DNA from: Alteribacillus bidgolensis
GTDB lineage: Bacteria > Bacillota > Bacilli > Bacillales > Marinococcaceae
Assembly: GCF_002886255.1 (NCBI RefSeq)
Contig: NZ_KZ614149.1
Coordinates: 3,469,272-3,533,271 of the forward strand
Direction of reading: 5' to 3'
DNA: 64,000 nucleotides
Of the stretch, positions 33,689 to 42,665 are shown piece after piece. Numbering within the stretch: position 1 is the first letter of the stretch; the number at the start of each line of letters is the position of its first letter. The notes under the pieces were generated by a model, which saw only the letters and a list, made by a program, of their open reading frames with translations, was not told where the DNA came from and made no database searches. The position numbers were made by a program, and so were the translations under genes.

Positions 33689-35623
33689 TTAATCATCAGA
33701 AGTGAAAAGTTTCTCTTTTAATGAGTTGATATCATTGGTTTGCTGTTTAATCTCTAATTCTAATTGATGGATTAATTCTTCACTTCCTTTTAGGTTGTCT
33801 CCATAATCATTTATTTTTACAATGAGCTGTTCAATCTGCTGTTCTAATTCTTCAAGTCCTTCTGGATGATCTAAGCCATTTTCAGAAGGTTCTTCCGTTT
33901 TTTCCATCGTAAAATGATTAATTTCATCCTTTAATTCATGAATTTTTCCCATCATTCCTTCATGCAGCGTTTTAAAGTGAGAAAGTTCATCTTTATAGAT
34001 CTTGTTTTCTTCGGTTTGCTGGACAAATTTATTTTGAAGGGCTTGCTTATTTTCTTCCATGTGTTTGAGTTGAACAGCTAAGTCATTGTTTTGGTGTTTC
34101 AACTCATTCTTCTGGGCTTTCTCCTGTTCAAGAAATTCATTTAATTGCTTAATCTTATCTTCATTATTTAAAAGGGCATTTCTATATTCCTCTAGTTTTT
34201 TTTGTAAATTATTAATAGAAGACAGATGAATTTCTGATTCTTTATTTATATTGTCGATTTTGGATACAAGCTGGTGGTTTTCTTTTGAAGAAATATTCCA
34301 TTTTTGCTCGAGCTCTTGTTTCTCCGTTTCGGCTTGTTCTAACTGATAAGAAAGTTGATTAGCATGATGCTGCAAGCTTTCCTTTCCGGATTTTTCTTGT
34401 TCAAGCAGTCCGTTTAACCGTTGTACTTCCTTTTCTTTGTCTGTCAGTTTCTTTTTATATACCTTTACATCTTGTTGCAAACCGGAAATAGAAGAAAGAT
34501 AAATATTCACTTTTCTCGAGATGTCTGCGATTTTGCCAGCAAGCTGTTGTTTTTCTTCAGAGGCCTTATACAATTTATTTTGAAGTTCTTGTCTCTTTTT
34601 TTCCTTTTGTTCTAATCGATAGGAAAGTTGGTTAGCATGATGCTGCAAGTTATCCTTTTCGAACTTTTCTCGTTCAAGCAGTTCACTTAGCTGTTGTACT
34701 TCTTTTTCATTGTTTGCCAGTTTGCTTTTATGCGTCGTCACCTCTTCTTGTAAACTGCTTATAGAGGAGAGGTGGACGTCTATGTCTTTCGTCATGCCCT
34801 TCATCTTTGTTTCAAGCTCTTGATTTTCTTGGTGTAAATCACTGTTCAAATCGTTTAGTCGAGTGATTTCTCGCTTGAATGATTTATTTTCTTCGGCGAC
34901 TGAAAGAAATTCATGATGAAGTTGGTTTTTATCATTTTCTAAATCTTTCTGTTGATGTTCCGATTGCTCTAACCGATAAGAAAGCTGGTCAACTTTATTT
35001 TTTAACTCATTGTTCAGGGAGGCTCCTCTGACCAATTTATCTTCCGTTTCTTCAAGTTTCGACCTACTTTCTACTTGTTTGTTTTTATATTCATCTATTT
35101 CTTCTTGTAAACGTTGAATGAGAGTATTTTTTTCATTAACTTCTAGATTGGTATTGTCAAGCTCTATAGAAAGACGGTTGTTTTTCTGCTCTATGCCATC
35201 CATATTTTTCAATAATTTAAGATGTTGTTTTTCTATGTGGTTCAATTTGTCTTGTAATGCTTTATTTTCATGTTTGCTCTTTTCTAAGGATTCGGCATAC
35301 TGAAAATTCACGGTTTTTAAGTCTCTTATATCATCTGCTAATTTTTTGTTTATATTTTGCATGTTTAATATGACATTCTTCTTTTCATCCACTTTTCTTT
35401 GTTTGCTTTCTTCTAATTGCTTTTTTTGGTACTCCATTTCTTCTTTCAATTGCTCATTTTCAAATAATAATTTTTTGATTTGATTATACTTCTGATTCGT
35501 TTCATATTCTCTGACTCTAGCTTTGTATTTCTCAAGTTCCGATTTATAGTGAATGAGCTTTTGCTGCAGCTGAAATTCATCACTATGATAAACCTCAGCC
35601 TGTGAAGTTGGTTCATTATACAT
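33689..35623 (-). CDS. Long coiled-coil protein with 91-residue tandem repeats
   Basis: A 644-residue, almost wholly coiled-coil protein, rich in E, K, Q, L and N, with no signal peptide, no membrane segment and no cysteine-rich part. Its centre consists of three or four tandem units with a period of exactly 91 residues (13 heptads): each begins LSSISSLQ or a variant and contains LLEREKFEKDNLQHHANQLS or close forms, then YRLEQ and a K/E-rich segment. The ATG at 35623 lies nine bases after GGGAGG; a TTG two codons earlier is too near. A sigma-E-like promoter is upstream. It may be a structural filament of the spore envelope. Shared architecture with the coiled-coil gene at 38911 supports a common role. 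Confidence 0.75.
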   Translation of the reverse strand: MYNEPTSQAEVYHSDEFQLQQKLIHYKSELEKYKARVREYETNQKYNQIKKLLFENEQLKEEMEYQKKQLEESKQRKVDEKKNVILNMQNINKKLADDIRDLKTVNFQYAESLEKSKHENKALQDKLNHIEKQHLKLLKNMDGIEQKNNRLSIELDNTNLEVNEKNTLIQRLQEEIDEYKNKQVESRSKLEETEDKLVRGASLNNELKNKVDQLSYRLEQSEHQQKDLENDKNQLHHEFLSVAEENKSFKREITRLNDLNSDLHQENQELETKMKGMTKDIDVHLSSISSLQEEVTTHKSKLANNEKEVQQLSELLEREKFEKDNLQHHANQLSYRLEQKEKKRQELQNKLYKASEEKQQLAGKIADISRKVNIYLSSISGLQQDVKVYKKKLTDKEKEVQRLNGLLEQEKSGKESLQHHANQLSYQLEQAETEKQELEQKWNISSKENHQLVSKIDNINKESEIHLSSINNLQKKLEEYRNALLNNEDKIKQLNEFLEQEKAQKNELKHQNNDLAVQLKHMEENKQALQNKFVQQTEENKIYKDELSHFKTLHEGMMGKIHELKDEINHFTMEKTEEPSENGLDHPEGLEELEQQIEQLIVKINDYGDNLKGSEELIHQLELEIKQQTNDINSLKEKLFTSDD

Positions 35624-35674
35624 TTTCAAGTGCCTCCCTTAAATTGTTTCTGATCGCTTGACGGGCCTTAGTTA

Positions 35675-35704
35675 TATGTATGGGAAAGATCCACGTAATA
35701 TTTA
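35675..35704 (-). promoter_or_regulatory. Sigma-E-like promoter
   Basis: On the minus strand TAAATATT (35697-35704), a 14-base spacer and CATACATA (35675-35682). This fits the mother-cell sigma-E consensus (ATA-type minus 35 and CATACA-type minus 10) and lies 52 bases before the coiled-coil gene start. Confidence 0.5.
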
Positions 35705-35778
35705 GAAATTTTGAGCTTTTATTGTAGGTGAACCTTAAATTTATAATTTTTCGTTCACTCTATTCCTTTAGTAAAGTT

Positions 35779-35809
35779 AAAAAACCTGTGAATCTTCTTG
35801 ATTCACAGG
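35779..35809 (-). terminator. Terminator on the minus strand
   Basis: CCTGTGAATC (35785-35794) and GATTCACAGG (35800-35809) form a perfect 10-bp stem with loop TTCTT; on the minus strand six T follow. It would end the transcript of the gene at 36099, about 290 bases downstream of its stop. Between them (35810-36098) the DNA is AT-rich with a short match, CAGACCAATTAAGGG at 35903, to the start of the gene at 37512. Confidence 0.75.
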
Positions 35810-36098
35810 CATTCGTTCCTCAGTCTAGACCTGAAGAGCTATATTCCGTTCTATACTCATGTTGGACGCGGATAAAAGGATATAAAATATACTATAAAAA
35901 CAGACCAATTAAGGGTAAAAATATAATAATTTAATATAAATACAGATCAAATGAAAGGGTATAAATATATAAAAGCAAACGAACCAGATTCAATAAAACA
36001 TTTATTATTTAATTTTATCTGTTACTGTAACCCATCACCCCCTCTTCTTACTTCATCTTATGGATAAGAAGAAGAAATGATATGCCTTTTACCCAATA

Positions 36099-37319
36099 TT
36101 AAAAAGAAAATTTAATATCATTATTTGCCGTGAAGGAAATGTTTTTGTCTTGAAAATAAACAACACTTCGGACGATTGCCATACTTTTCTCTTCGGGTGT
36201 TTCAATGGTTAATTGAAAGTGCGGTAAAGAGGCAGTTTCTCCAGGTGAAATAAGAAGCTCTTCAATCGGACCAATCCAGTATTCTCCTCTCTCTTGGGCT
36301 TTTTCAAACCAGTCGTCCCCCATAAACTTCCACCCTCTCATTCCTCCCGAGCTTTGGACGCCAAGTGTGTCTGCCATTTCCGGCGGTATAATCTGTCCGC
36401 CTAAATTAATGGATTCAATCGGCTGAACCTTTATACAAATGAGAGGGTTAAGTAAATCCGTATTGCCTGTATTTGTTATATTTAAATCTCCAGTAGCCAT
36501 AAATTGGTCTTTAGACTTGGCAGCGTGGACCGTGTAATTAAAGTATACTTCAGCATTTGATCCCTTTGCTGCAGACAGGGTTTGATTGGCCGGAGAAGTA
36601 GAGGCCTGTTGTTGACTAAAGGTATGCTGTGGCTTATTCGATTGGACTTCGTTTGTCTCTTGATGGTCGTTTTCGTCAAAAAAGGCACGGAGAAATACAT
36701 TTGAAATAGAGGTTGCTTTTTTATCAAGGTTGTTACAAAGATATTGGCTTAAGCCAAGCGCTAAGCTGAGGCTGATCTTGTTACGAAATAACTCCCAATC
36801 TTCCTTATTATAATGTTTTGGCATTTCACATTCTAACGTTAGATACGGGCCGCGGGCACGGGTGTCTGATTTATCCTTGTTAAACTCATGCTCTATATGA
36901 AAAGCCTCAAATTGATGCTGAATAAAAGTTCTTAGACCTTTTTGTTTAGGGTTGAGACTAAAACCAACCTTTACGAAAGGGGAATCGATGCTGTCGATGA
37001 AAGAGATGGAAGTCAGTTTGAAAAATATATTGTTACCAAGTAATGATTCATCATCGGTTTTCTCTTTTATTTTGACACCTGTTTCCATTAAAAAGGATTT
37101 AATTTCTTTTCTTAACTCTGTTTGATACGTATCCTCTTCTTTCTTATTAATAATTGTGATTTCTTGATTGTTTAATCCAGATTGAAGATTTAGCCTCCTA
37201 TTTTCCAATTCCCATGACAAAATATACCCTTGTGCTTCACAGTATTGAATAAAAGGCACAAGCGAGGCAGACTCTACCTTGCCAATATGTTTATCATGAA
37301 AGCTCACATCTATTTTCAT
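36099..37319 (-). CDS. Uncharacterised protein, degenerate amidase-like core plus beta domain
   Basis: A 406-residue protein without signal peptide. Residues 1-60 form a small alpha/beta head (MKIDVSFHDKHIGKVESASL). Residues 75-215 follow the rhythm of an Amidase_3 fold, with FVKVGFSLNPKQKGLRTFIQ and later LTLECEMPKHYNKEDWELFR, NKISLSLALGLSQYL, but without clear zinc ligands. A Q/N/S-rich linker (240-270) leads to a C-terminal beta-sandwich (AEVYFNYTVHAAKSKDQF, NITNTGNTDLLNPLICIKVQ). GAGGAGG sets the ATG at 37319. The divergent arrangement with the Cys-rich gene at 37512 suggests a shared spore-surface role. The amidase resemblance is a low-confidence inference. Confidence 0.6.
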   Translation of the reverse strand: MKIDVSFHDKHIGKVESASLVPFIQYCEAQGYILSWELENRRLNLQSGLNNQEITIINKKEEDTYQTELRKEIKSFLMETGVKIKEKTDDESLLGNNIFFKLTSISFIDSIDSPFVKVGFSLNPKQKGLRTFIQHQFEAFHIEHEFNKDKSDTRARGPYLTLECEMPKHYNKEDWELFRNKISLSLALGLSQYLCNNLDKKATSISNVFLRAFFDENDHQETNEVQSNKPQHTFSQQQASTSPANQTLSAAKGSNAEVYFNYTVHAAKSKDQFMATGDLNITNTGNTDLLNPLICIKVQPIESINLGGQIIPPEMADTLGVQSSGGMRGWKFMGDDWFEKAQERGEYWIGPIEELLISPGETASLPHFQLTIETPEEKSMAIVRSVVYFQDKNISFTANNDIKFSF

Positions 37320-37442
37320 CTTTTTCCTCCTCGAAAAATACATGACACTCATGGCTTATTTTATGAACCACAGCTTAAAAAAATGAAAGAGAAAAAATAC
37401 AATACGATAGCTGAATTAAGAAAAATCACTCTTAATGCCCAT

Positions 37443-37470
37443 ACCAATTTGTTCCACCTTCCATATTCTA
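37443..37470 (+). promoter_or_regulatory. Sigma-K-like promoter
   Basis: AC (37443-37444), 17 bases, CATATTCTA (37462-37470), matching the late mother-cell sigma-K consensus AC-N16/17-CATANNNTA. It lies 41 bases before the GTG start of the Cys-rich surface protein. Confidence 0.55.
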
Positions 37471-37511
37471 TAGTGTGATATGAATATACTCATGTGAAAG
37501 GAAGGATTGTA

Positions 37512-38687
37512 GTGAATAAACGCAGACCAATTAAGGGCTCGCAAACACCAACACCGACCCCTACTCCGCTGGATCCAAACGATTTGGCTCCAGAATGTAT
37601 TAAGGTCGACAAAGTATATGACTGGGTCTTCTTTTCTAATCAGGATGAAAATAAAAACTTCATACCCGACGAACAATGCCGTAAAGAAGTCAGTGAAGCT
37701 TTAGCAGCAGGCATAGAAGTAAATGTTAAATGTTTTCCCGCTGATCCAGAAGATGTGGAATGCCGTGCGAAAATACTAGAACACGGAAATCCAGGAAGAG
37801 TTTCCATCGTTTGGACTGTTCCGGTTAGAATAAAAATATTTATTAAAAAGAAGAAAATTTGTTCCTTTACTGTACGTACTCAATTTCAAGATGAGGTTAT
37901 GCTATGTGTTCCAGAAGGAATTAAAGATAAACACATTCATTGTAAGGCAACAGATGTACAATGCAGCAGTTCAACCCTTCCATTGATGGGGCCAGATCCG
38001 TTTGGGCCTATGATTCCTGTAAGAGTGTTGTTATGTAAAGACGTACAAGTAGAATTTCCAGTAAAACTTGAAGTCTTAGGGAAGTTCTGTTTCCCACGTC
38101 CGAACGATATTCCAGTGCCAAACGGGCTAGAGTGTCCATTAGATGCATTTGAATTCCCGCCGCAGTGCGATTTCTTCCCTGTAGACAACTGTGAATGTCA
38201 AGCAACTGCACTAGCTAGAAATGAAGAAACATTTGCTACATTTGGTACGGATGGAACGATTGTGACAGGAACGTCAACATTAGAAGCTGAAATTTGCCAA
38301 GAATGTGCACTTGCTAATAGTCGTTTCACTTACTCATTCACTGATACAGACGAAGATGGACCAACGCCAACGCCAACACCAACGCCAACACCGTCTCCTG
38401 ACTTCAGCTTTACGTTTGAACCTACAACAATTGATGAAGTTTTATGTAACACAGAGGCAGGTTCCTTAAGTGTGTTTGGTGAAGGGGAACGTTCTTTCAA
38501 TGGCACACCAGAGCATGTATTTTATGAGCTGCGAATCTTTAGTGACCTTGCTGGTTTCCAACTAATTCTTCGCAATACTGCTGGTGCTATAGTATTTGAT
38601 AGCGGTATTGTAGACGCCTTGGTTAGATTCGATGAATGTGACACTTTTGCTGACCTTTTAAATAATAATGTCAATGGTAACGGCTAA
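37512..38687 (+). CDS. Cys-rich, PT-repeat-linked putative spore coat/exosporium protein
   Basis: A 391-residue protein without signal peptide. A short basic head with TPTPTPTP is followed by a domain with many cysteines (CIKVDKVYDWVFF near 30, then about ten Cys to residue 230, including CVPEG, CKATDVQC, FPPQCDFFPVDNCECQ), with internal parallel beta segments such as VRIKIFIKKKKICSF reminiscent of SPOCS-like coat domains. A second TPTPTPTPTPSP linker (near 285) leads to a C-terminal beta domain. GTG at 37512 follows AAAGGAAGG. The sigma-K-like promoter, absence of an export signal and high Cys content fit deposition on the forespore by the mother cell. Function is inferred. Confidence 0.7.
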   Translation: MNKRRPIKGSQTPTPTPTPLDPNDLAPECIKVDKVYDWVFFSNQDENKNFIPDEQCRKEVSEALAAGIEVNVKCFPADPEDVECRAKILEHGNPGRVSIVWTVPVRIKIFIKKKKICSFTVRTQFQDEVMLCVPEGIKDKHIHCKATDVQCSSSTLPLMGPDPFGPMIPVRVLLCKDVQVEFPVKLEVLGKFCFPRPNDIPVPNGLECPLDAFEFPPQCDFFPVDNCECQATALARNEETFATFGTDGTIVTGTSTLEAEICQECALANSRFTYSFTDTDEDGPTPTPTPTPTPSPDFSFTFEPTTIDEVLCNTEAGSLSVFGEGERSFNGTPEHVFYELRIFSDLAGFQLILRNTAGAIVFDSGIVDALVRFDECDTFADLLNNNVNGNG

Positions 38688-38694
38688 ATATGAA

Positions 38695-38721
38695 CAGGGG
38701 AGGAGACCCTCCCCGTTTTTT
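38695..38721 (+). terminator. Terminator
   Basis: GGGGAGG pairs with CCTCCCC across four bases, followed by six T. Confidence 0.88.
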
Positions 38722-38789
38722 ACACTGATAGGAAAGTATAAAATTTTAGAATGTATGAATCATCGACGTCGTTAAAATTTTGAGGAAAT

Positions 38790-38852
38790 CAGTATAAGTG
38801 CAACTATGCAATCGCCTGTACCTAAAGGCTTGGCGCTAGCCAAGTTTTCTTT
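38790..38852 (+). repeat. Partial copy of dispersed intergenic repeat
   Basis: AGTATAAGTGCAACTATG, a diverged centre, then GGCTTGGCGCTAGCCAAGTTTTCTT. The terminator stem is kept with a changed loop, indicating compensatory or independent evolution. Confidence 0.5.
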
Positions 38853-38910
38853 AACATAAACATTGGTTTATACATATATTTAAATATATGCATATTAAGG
38901 TGGGGGCAAT

Positions 38911-40464
38911 ATGTCAAACGAAGAAATTGTTCAGCGAAACAATGAACAAAGGGTTGTTCTCCACGCCATTCTTCATTTTGAAAAACGTATAAAAGGCAAA
39001 AACAAAGAGCTAGATAATTTGAGCAGAAAATTAAAAAAATTCGATCAGGAAGGATCCCAGATTAGGAGGGAATTAAAAGAAAAAAAGCAATACCTAGAAT
39101 CAATTCAAAACACAAAATTATATGATGCTGGGGAAAAAGAAAAATCTGAGCTGCATGCTATGAATCGTTTATTGAACAATATAATGGAATCCGTACATTC
39201 TCTGCAGCAGGACAGTGAAGATAAAGAGGAAGAATTAAAGCAAAAAGATAAAACAATAAATCAATATAAAGATAAACAATTGGTCTTACAGCAAAGAATA
39301 AGAAATTTACAACAACAGATTTCAAACAAAGAATATATAGCAAGAACTCTAACAAATCAAGTAAACCAGAAAAATCATATGATAAATCTTCAAAATGATA
39401 CGAAGAAAAGAATGATGAAAGTTATTCAAGAAAAAAACAAATCGTTAAAATACTTTAAAACAACAAAAGCAGAATGGAAAAAAAGAAATCATCAAAAAGA
39501 AGAAGACCTTAAAAAATATAAAAGCAAAACCATCCATTTAACTAATTTGATTTTGGAATATGAAAATAGAAGAAAAAATACGATAAATGACACCATAAAT
39601 TTTTCTAAGATAGAAAACAAATTAATTTGTACGTTGAACAATTTAGAAGAAAAAGTGCAAGATAAGCAATTAGAATTTGAAACGTTAAAAAAGAATAACA
39701 AAGGATGGTGGATGGAAGTGTGGAATATTTGGGGCAGCGATAAAGAGCAGGAACGGGAGTCCCAAGAAAAAATAGAGAATATAAGAGAAGAGATAGCAGA
39801 ATTAAAAAGTGAATTTAATAATTATAGTAATATATTTAAAGAATTAAATGAAAATATTCAAACAAACCAAGAAAATGATACTCATTTATCAACTCTGCTG
39901 AAGGAATTAAAAGAAACCGTTAACAGTTATAAAGAAAAAGAGGAAGATTACTACAATAAGGAGAGTGATATGAAAGAAAAATATCAAATCCAAATGAATG
40001 AAATGCATGAGAAGTACCATACTTTAGAGCAGCGTTATACTTCTCTTGAGAAGAAATTAGAACAATATAAAGATAAAGAAAAACAATATGAAGCAGAGGT
40101 TATTCAATTAAAAGAGAAGCTCCAGAAAGAGGAACAACAAGAGGCTGATAGAGAAAATGAACAGCTGCAGATAAAAGAAAATTATGAACAAAAATTGAAA
40201 AATCTTCATGACAAAATGAGAAAATATGAAAAGAACATGCAGGCGTTAAAGAAAAGGTTAAACGAAAAAGATAAGCAAATTAAATCTTTGCAACAGAGAA
40301 ACTCGTCTCCCCAAAGCCAGGGAAGCAATCATTCAACAAATATGCAGCCTAATATGGAGGATTACTATAATATTCCTCGTCCATCACAGTCTAAAACGAC
40401 TGTTTTTAATCCTTACAAATATATAAATGATAATAAAGGAGGAGAAAAAAAGAATGAAACCTAA
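38911..40464 (+). CDS. Long coiled-coil protein
   Basis: A 517-residue protein that is predicted coiled coil from about residue 15 to 455, highly charged (K/E/Q/N-rich), without signal peptide or cysteine-rich part. The coil is broken once near residue 270 by an aromatic island, KGWWMEVWNIWGSD, which could bind a membrane or partner. The C terminus is a 50-residue non-coiled tail with SSPQSQGSNHS and NPYKYINDNKGGEKKNET. GGTGGGGG sets the ATG. It overlaps the next small gene by 11 bases. With the 33689 gene it brackets the Cys-rich proteins, suggesting two filamentous partners of one structure. Confidence 0.75.
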   Translation: MSNEEIVQRNNEQRVVLHAILHFEKRIKGKNKELDNLSRKLKKFDQEGSQIRRELKEKKQYLESIQNTKLYDAGEKEKSELHAMNRLLNNIMESVHSLQQDSEDKEEELKQKDKTINQYKDKQLVLQQRIRNLQQQISNKEYIARTLTNQVNQKNHMINLQNDTKKRMMKVIQEKNKSLKYFKTTKAEWKKRNHQKEEDLKKYKSKTIHLTNLILEYENRRKNTINDTINFSKIENKLICTLNNLEEKVQDKQLEFETLKKNNKGWWMEVWNIWGSDKEQERESQEKIENIREEIAELKSEFNNYSNIFKELNENIQTNQENDTHLSTLLKELKETVNSYKEKEEDYYNKESDMKEKYQIQMNEMHEKYHTLEQRYTSLEKKLEQYKDKEKQYEAEVIQLKEKLQKEEQQEADRENEQLQIKENYEQKLKNLHDKMRKYEKNMQALKKRLNEKDKQIKSLQQRNSSPQSQGSNHSTNMQPNMEDYYNIPRPSQSKTTVFNPYKYINDNKGGEKKNET

Positions 40465-40579
40465 TCGTGTTCGTGAAATTTACAGACGCCATAAAGCTGC
40501 TTCGATAGGAACACCTATCGGTAATAAAAAAAGTGCTAAACCGAAAAAGCGCAAAGGCTGTGGCTGCGGAGGGAAATAA
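40454..40579 (+). CDS. 41-aa basic peptide with GCGCGGK tail
   Basis: ATG at 40454 behind AAAGGAGGAG encodes MKPNRVREIYRRHKAASIGT, then PIGNKKSAKPKKRKGCGCGGK and stop. It is strongly basic and ends in a CGCGGK motif. Its start overlaps the coiled-coil gene and its end overlaps the open frame of the JAMM protease, so the three genes form a tight operon. I recognise no family. The Cys-Gly tail suggests cross-linking or binding into the spore coat, or a tag that the neighbouring isopeptidase-type protease could process; both are inference. Confidence 0.65.
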   Translation: MKPNRVREIYRRHKAASIGTPIGNKKSAKPKKRKGCGCGGK

Positions 40580-40991
40580 TAATAGAAACAACTGTGTGTT
40601 TATAAAAAGAGCTGTTTGGGAAGAAATGATTCATCACTGTAAAGAAGAGTTGCCAATGGAAGCATGCGGTCTACTCTCAGGAAATAATAGGAAATGTGAA
40701 ACTCTCTGGAAAATGAAAAATGTAAAACAAAACACACACTCATTTGAAATAAGTCAAAAAGAAATAGACAAAGCATTTCATTCGATCGAAAAAAAAGGGC
40801 AAACATTAACAGGCATTTACCATTCTCATCCGACTGGAGCACCGTATCCTTCCCATCAAGATATAGTAAACGCTCACTATCCTAAGGCAGCATATTTTAT
40901 TATTTCCTTGGTTCCTAACATTCCTCAAGTAAAATGTTTTCGAATTATAAAAAATAGAGTGATTTCTATTGAAATTAAAGTAGTTAATTAA
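40560..40991 (+). CDS. JAMM/MPN+ metalloprotease (M67 family)
   Basis: A stand-alone JAB domain of about 140 residues with a complete JAMM zinc site: catalytic Glu in PMEACGLLSG, then GIYHSHPTGAPYPSHQD, that is HxHP-x6-SxxD. Such enzymes cleave isopeptide bonds of ubiquitin-like proteins or act in cysteine and cofactor biosynthesis. The start is uncertain: the frame is open from 40533, and GTG at 40560 or at 40596 are candidates, none with a good ribosome site; translation may be coupled to the preceding peptide gene. No ThiS/MoaD-like or E1-like gene is adjacent, so its substrate is unknown. A terminator follows. Confidence 0.78.
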   Translation: MAAEGNNNRNNCVFIKRAVWEEMIHHCKEELPMEACGLLSGNNRKCETLWKMKNVKQNTHSFEISQKEIDKAFHSIEKKGQTLTGIYHSHPTGAPYPSHQDIVNAHYPKAAYFIISLVPNIPQVKCFRIIKNRVISIEIKVVN

Positions 40992-41061
40992 AGGATAGTT
41001 TGATTTTCAAAAGCATATGAAAAGCGAAAGAATGATTAATTAGGGTTTAAATAGATAAATA

Positions 41062-41108
41062 AATCCTCGAAAAGGTGTCTGTCCGACAATCTTTTCGAGG
41101 ATTTTTTA
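41062..41108 (+). terminator. Terminator after JAMM operon
   Basis: AATCCTCGAAAAG pairs perfectly with CTTTTCGAGGATT, followed by T. Confidence 0.9.
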
Positions 41109-41220
41109 TGGGAAGAAATTAATATTTGTTATTGGTAATGTGTCCATTGTATTTACAATCATATAGCATATTCTGATGAATATAGAGGGTTCTATATTTT
41201 AATTTTAAGGAAAAACTATT

Positions 41221-41490
41221 ATGTCCAATAAATTTAATACAATAAAGAAAACAAATAATAAAGATAAACTTCTTATTTTTATGCACATTCCTAAAACATC
41301 TGGAGGGACATTTTGTTCAATCATACAAGCTAACTATACTAACACTGTAAGTTGGCATAACAATGAATATCTAAGGAAAATAAAAGATACTATTGAAAAC
41401 TCTGATGCATTCAGGCCATGTTTTTTATGGTATGCACCCAATGTTTTCAAAACTGGTATGTCAACACTAAATTGGACAAATATTTAAAGG
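41221..41490 (+). pseudogene. Sulfotransferase, 5-prime part, frameshifted and split by IS
   Basis: ATG at 41221 behind TAAGGAAAAA begins a cytosolic sulfotransferase of the Sulfotransfer_2-like type: LLIFMHIPKTSGGTFCSIIQ holds the PAPS 5-prime phosphate loop. After about residue 58 the family sequence moves through two other frames (GHVFYGMHPMF, then NTKLDKYLK) before the insertion site at about 41490. The remainder is at 42666-42955 on the far side of the IS element. So this gene had at least two frameshifts besides the insertion. Confidence 0.75.
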
Positions 41491-41515
41491 TGCATAGATT
41501 TGTATTTAGTCGGCG

Positions 41516-42307
41516 TTAAGTAATCCAATGATCCATGAATGCGAATGTTGTTGAACCAATGAACGTAACAAATAGTTCAAGGTCAAGTTCGTACTGGTTG
41601 GGGAAGCTACGGGCGTGGGTGAACTCTGTTTTGATGGTCTTAAAGGTAGCTTCAGCGACGGCGTTGTCATATGGCGTTCCTTTCTCACTCAAGGATCGCT
41701 TAATACCAAAGGTTTGAAGTGTCTGGTCGATAAGTTGATTTTTAAACTCACTGCCTCGATCGGTATGGAACAATTCGAGCTGATGAAGATTATATTTCAC
41801 TGATGCAAAGGCACGTTGAACCAAAGCTGCGTCTTTATGAGGACCAGCACTGTAGCCGATGATTTCTCTGTTATATAAATCGACAAGAACACAGATGTAA
41901 TGCCATTTCTGTTGGACACGAACATACGTTAAATCGCTCACAATGACCTTCCGTTCTTTGTCCTGATCAAACTCTCGATTTAACGTGTTTCCTACCTCTG
42001 ATTCGTTACAAGCAGCTTTAGAAGGTTTATACTGAGCGACTGTATACTTCGAGACTAGTCCTTGTTCTTTCATCATCCGTCCGATACGGCGACGGGAAAC
42101 CGTCCAGCCAAGTTTTTCAAGTTCTTTTTTTATCTTTCTCTGTCCATAAATATTTCGACTATCTTTAAAAATGTTAACGATCAATCTCGTCAATTCTTCC
42201 GCCTGATCATCACAAACTTTGGCTTCATAATAATACGTACTTCTTGGAATTTGCAGGACGTCGCACATTGCTGATACCGAGTATTTGTGACGGTTGTTTC
42301 GGATCAC
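41516..42307 (-). pseudogene. IS3-family transposase OrfB, C-terminal frameshift
   Basis: DDE transposase of 263 residues in the open frame. The rve core is clear: IVSDLTYVRV (first Asp), LFHTDRGSEFKNQ (second Asp) and TPYDNAVAEATFKTIKTE (Glu). The N-terminal HTH_21 part reads HKYSVSAMCDVLQIPRSTYY. After VTF the expected C terminus HWFNNIRIHGSLDYLTP is found in another frame, so one base has been lost and the open frame ends with unrelated residues. Confidence 0.85.
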
Positions 42308-42309
42308 AT

Positions 42310-42594
42310 CTACTTTCGTCCCATGATCAGCGCGGCCTGCTTTAAAATATCATTCTCCATGGCAAGTTTTTGGTTCTCTTTCCGTAGTCGAATCAGTTCT
42401 TCTTGTTCAGGAGTGCGGTTGTCTTTCTCTTCAAAGGACCCACTAGTCCGGGATTGATGAACCTACTTATCAAAGGCAGAAGGCGTTAGCTCGTATTCTT
42501 TGATAATTTCGGCTCTTGGCTTCCCGGAAGCGTGCAGCTGGACAATTTGTTCTTTGAATTCTTTTGTAAAGCTTCTTCTTGCTCGTCTGGTCAT
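42310..42594 (-). pseudogene. IS3-family OrfA with nonsense codon
   Basis: The helix-turn-helix protein MTRRARRSFTKEFKEQIVQL runs to AFDK and then TAG at 42463-42465, where family members have Trp; the frame continues VHQSRTSGSFEEKDN and a leucine zipper (ELIRLRKENQKLAMENDILK) to 42310. A single G-to-A change of TGG explains the stop. GAGGAGA precedes the ATG. Confidence 0.85.
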
Positions 42595-42665
42595 ATTCAT
42601 TCTCCTCAGCGTTTATTTGATCTAAGTCTATATGACCTTAATGAATCTGTCCAACTAAGTGTAGC

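Larger units (their letters stand above)
41492..42665 (-). mobile_element. IS3-family (IS150-like) element, fossil
   Basis: About 1.17 kb, bounded by imperfect inverted repeats: TGCATAGATTTGTATTTAGT at the right end of the element and, inverted at 42636-42665, TGGATAGGCTACACTTAGTT. It holds OrfA (42310-42594) and OrfB (41516-42307) on the minus strand; both are mutated. Two solo left-end remnants of the same element lie at 28678-28832 and 45690-45880. It split a sulfotransferase gene. A clear target-site duplication could not be fixed. Confidence 0.85.

Noticed and set aside
42098..42118. GCCAAGTTTTT resembling the tail of the dispersed repeat
   Set aside because: It lies in the conserved coding sequence of OrfB of the IS element (KLGWTV region), so the match is accidental.
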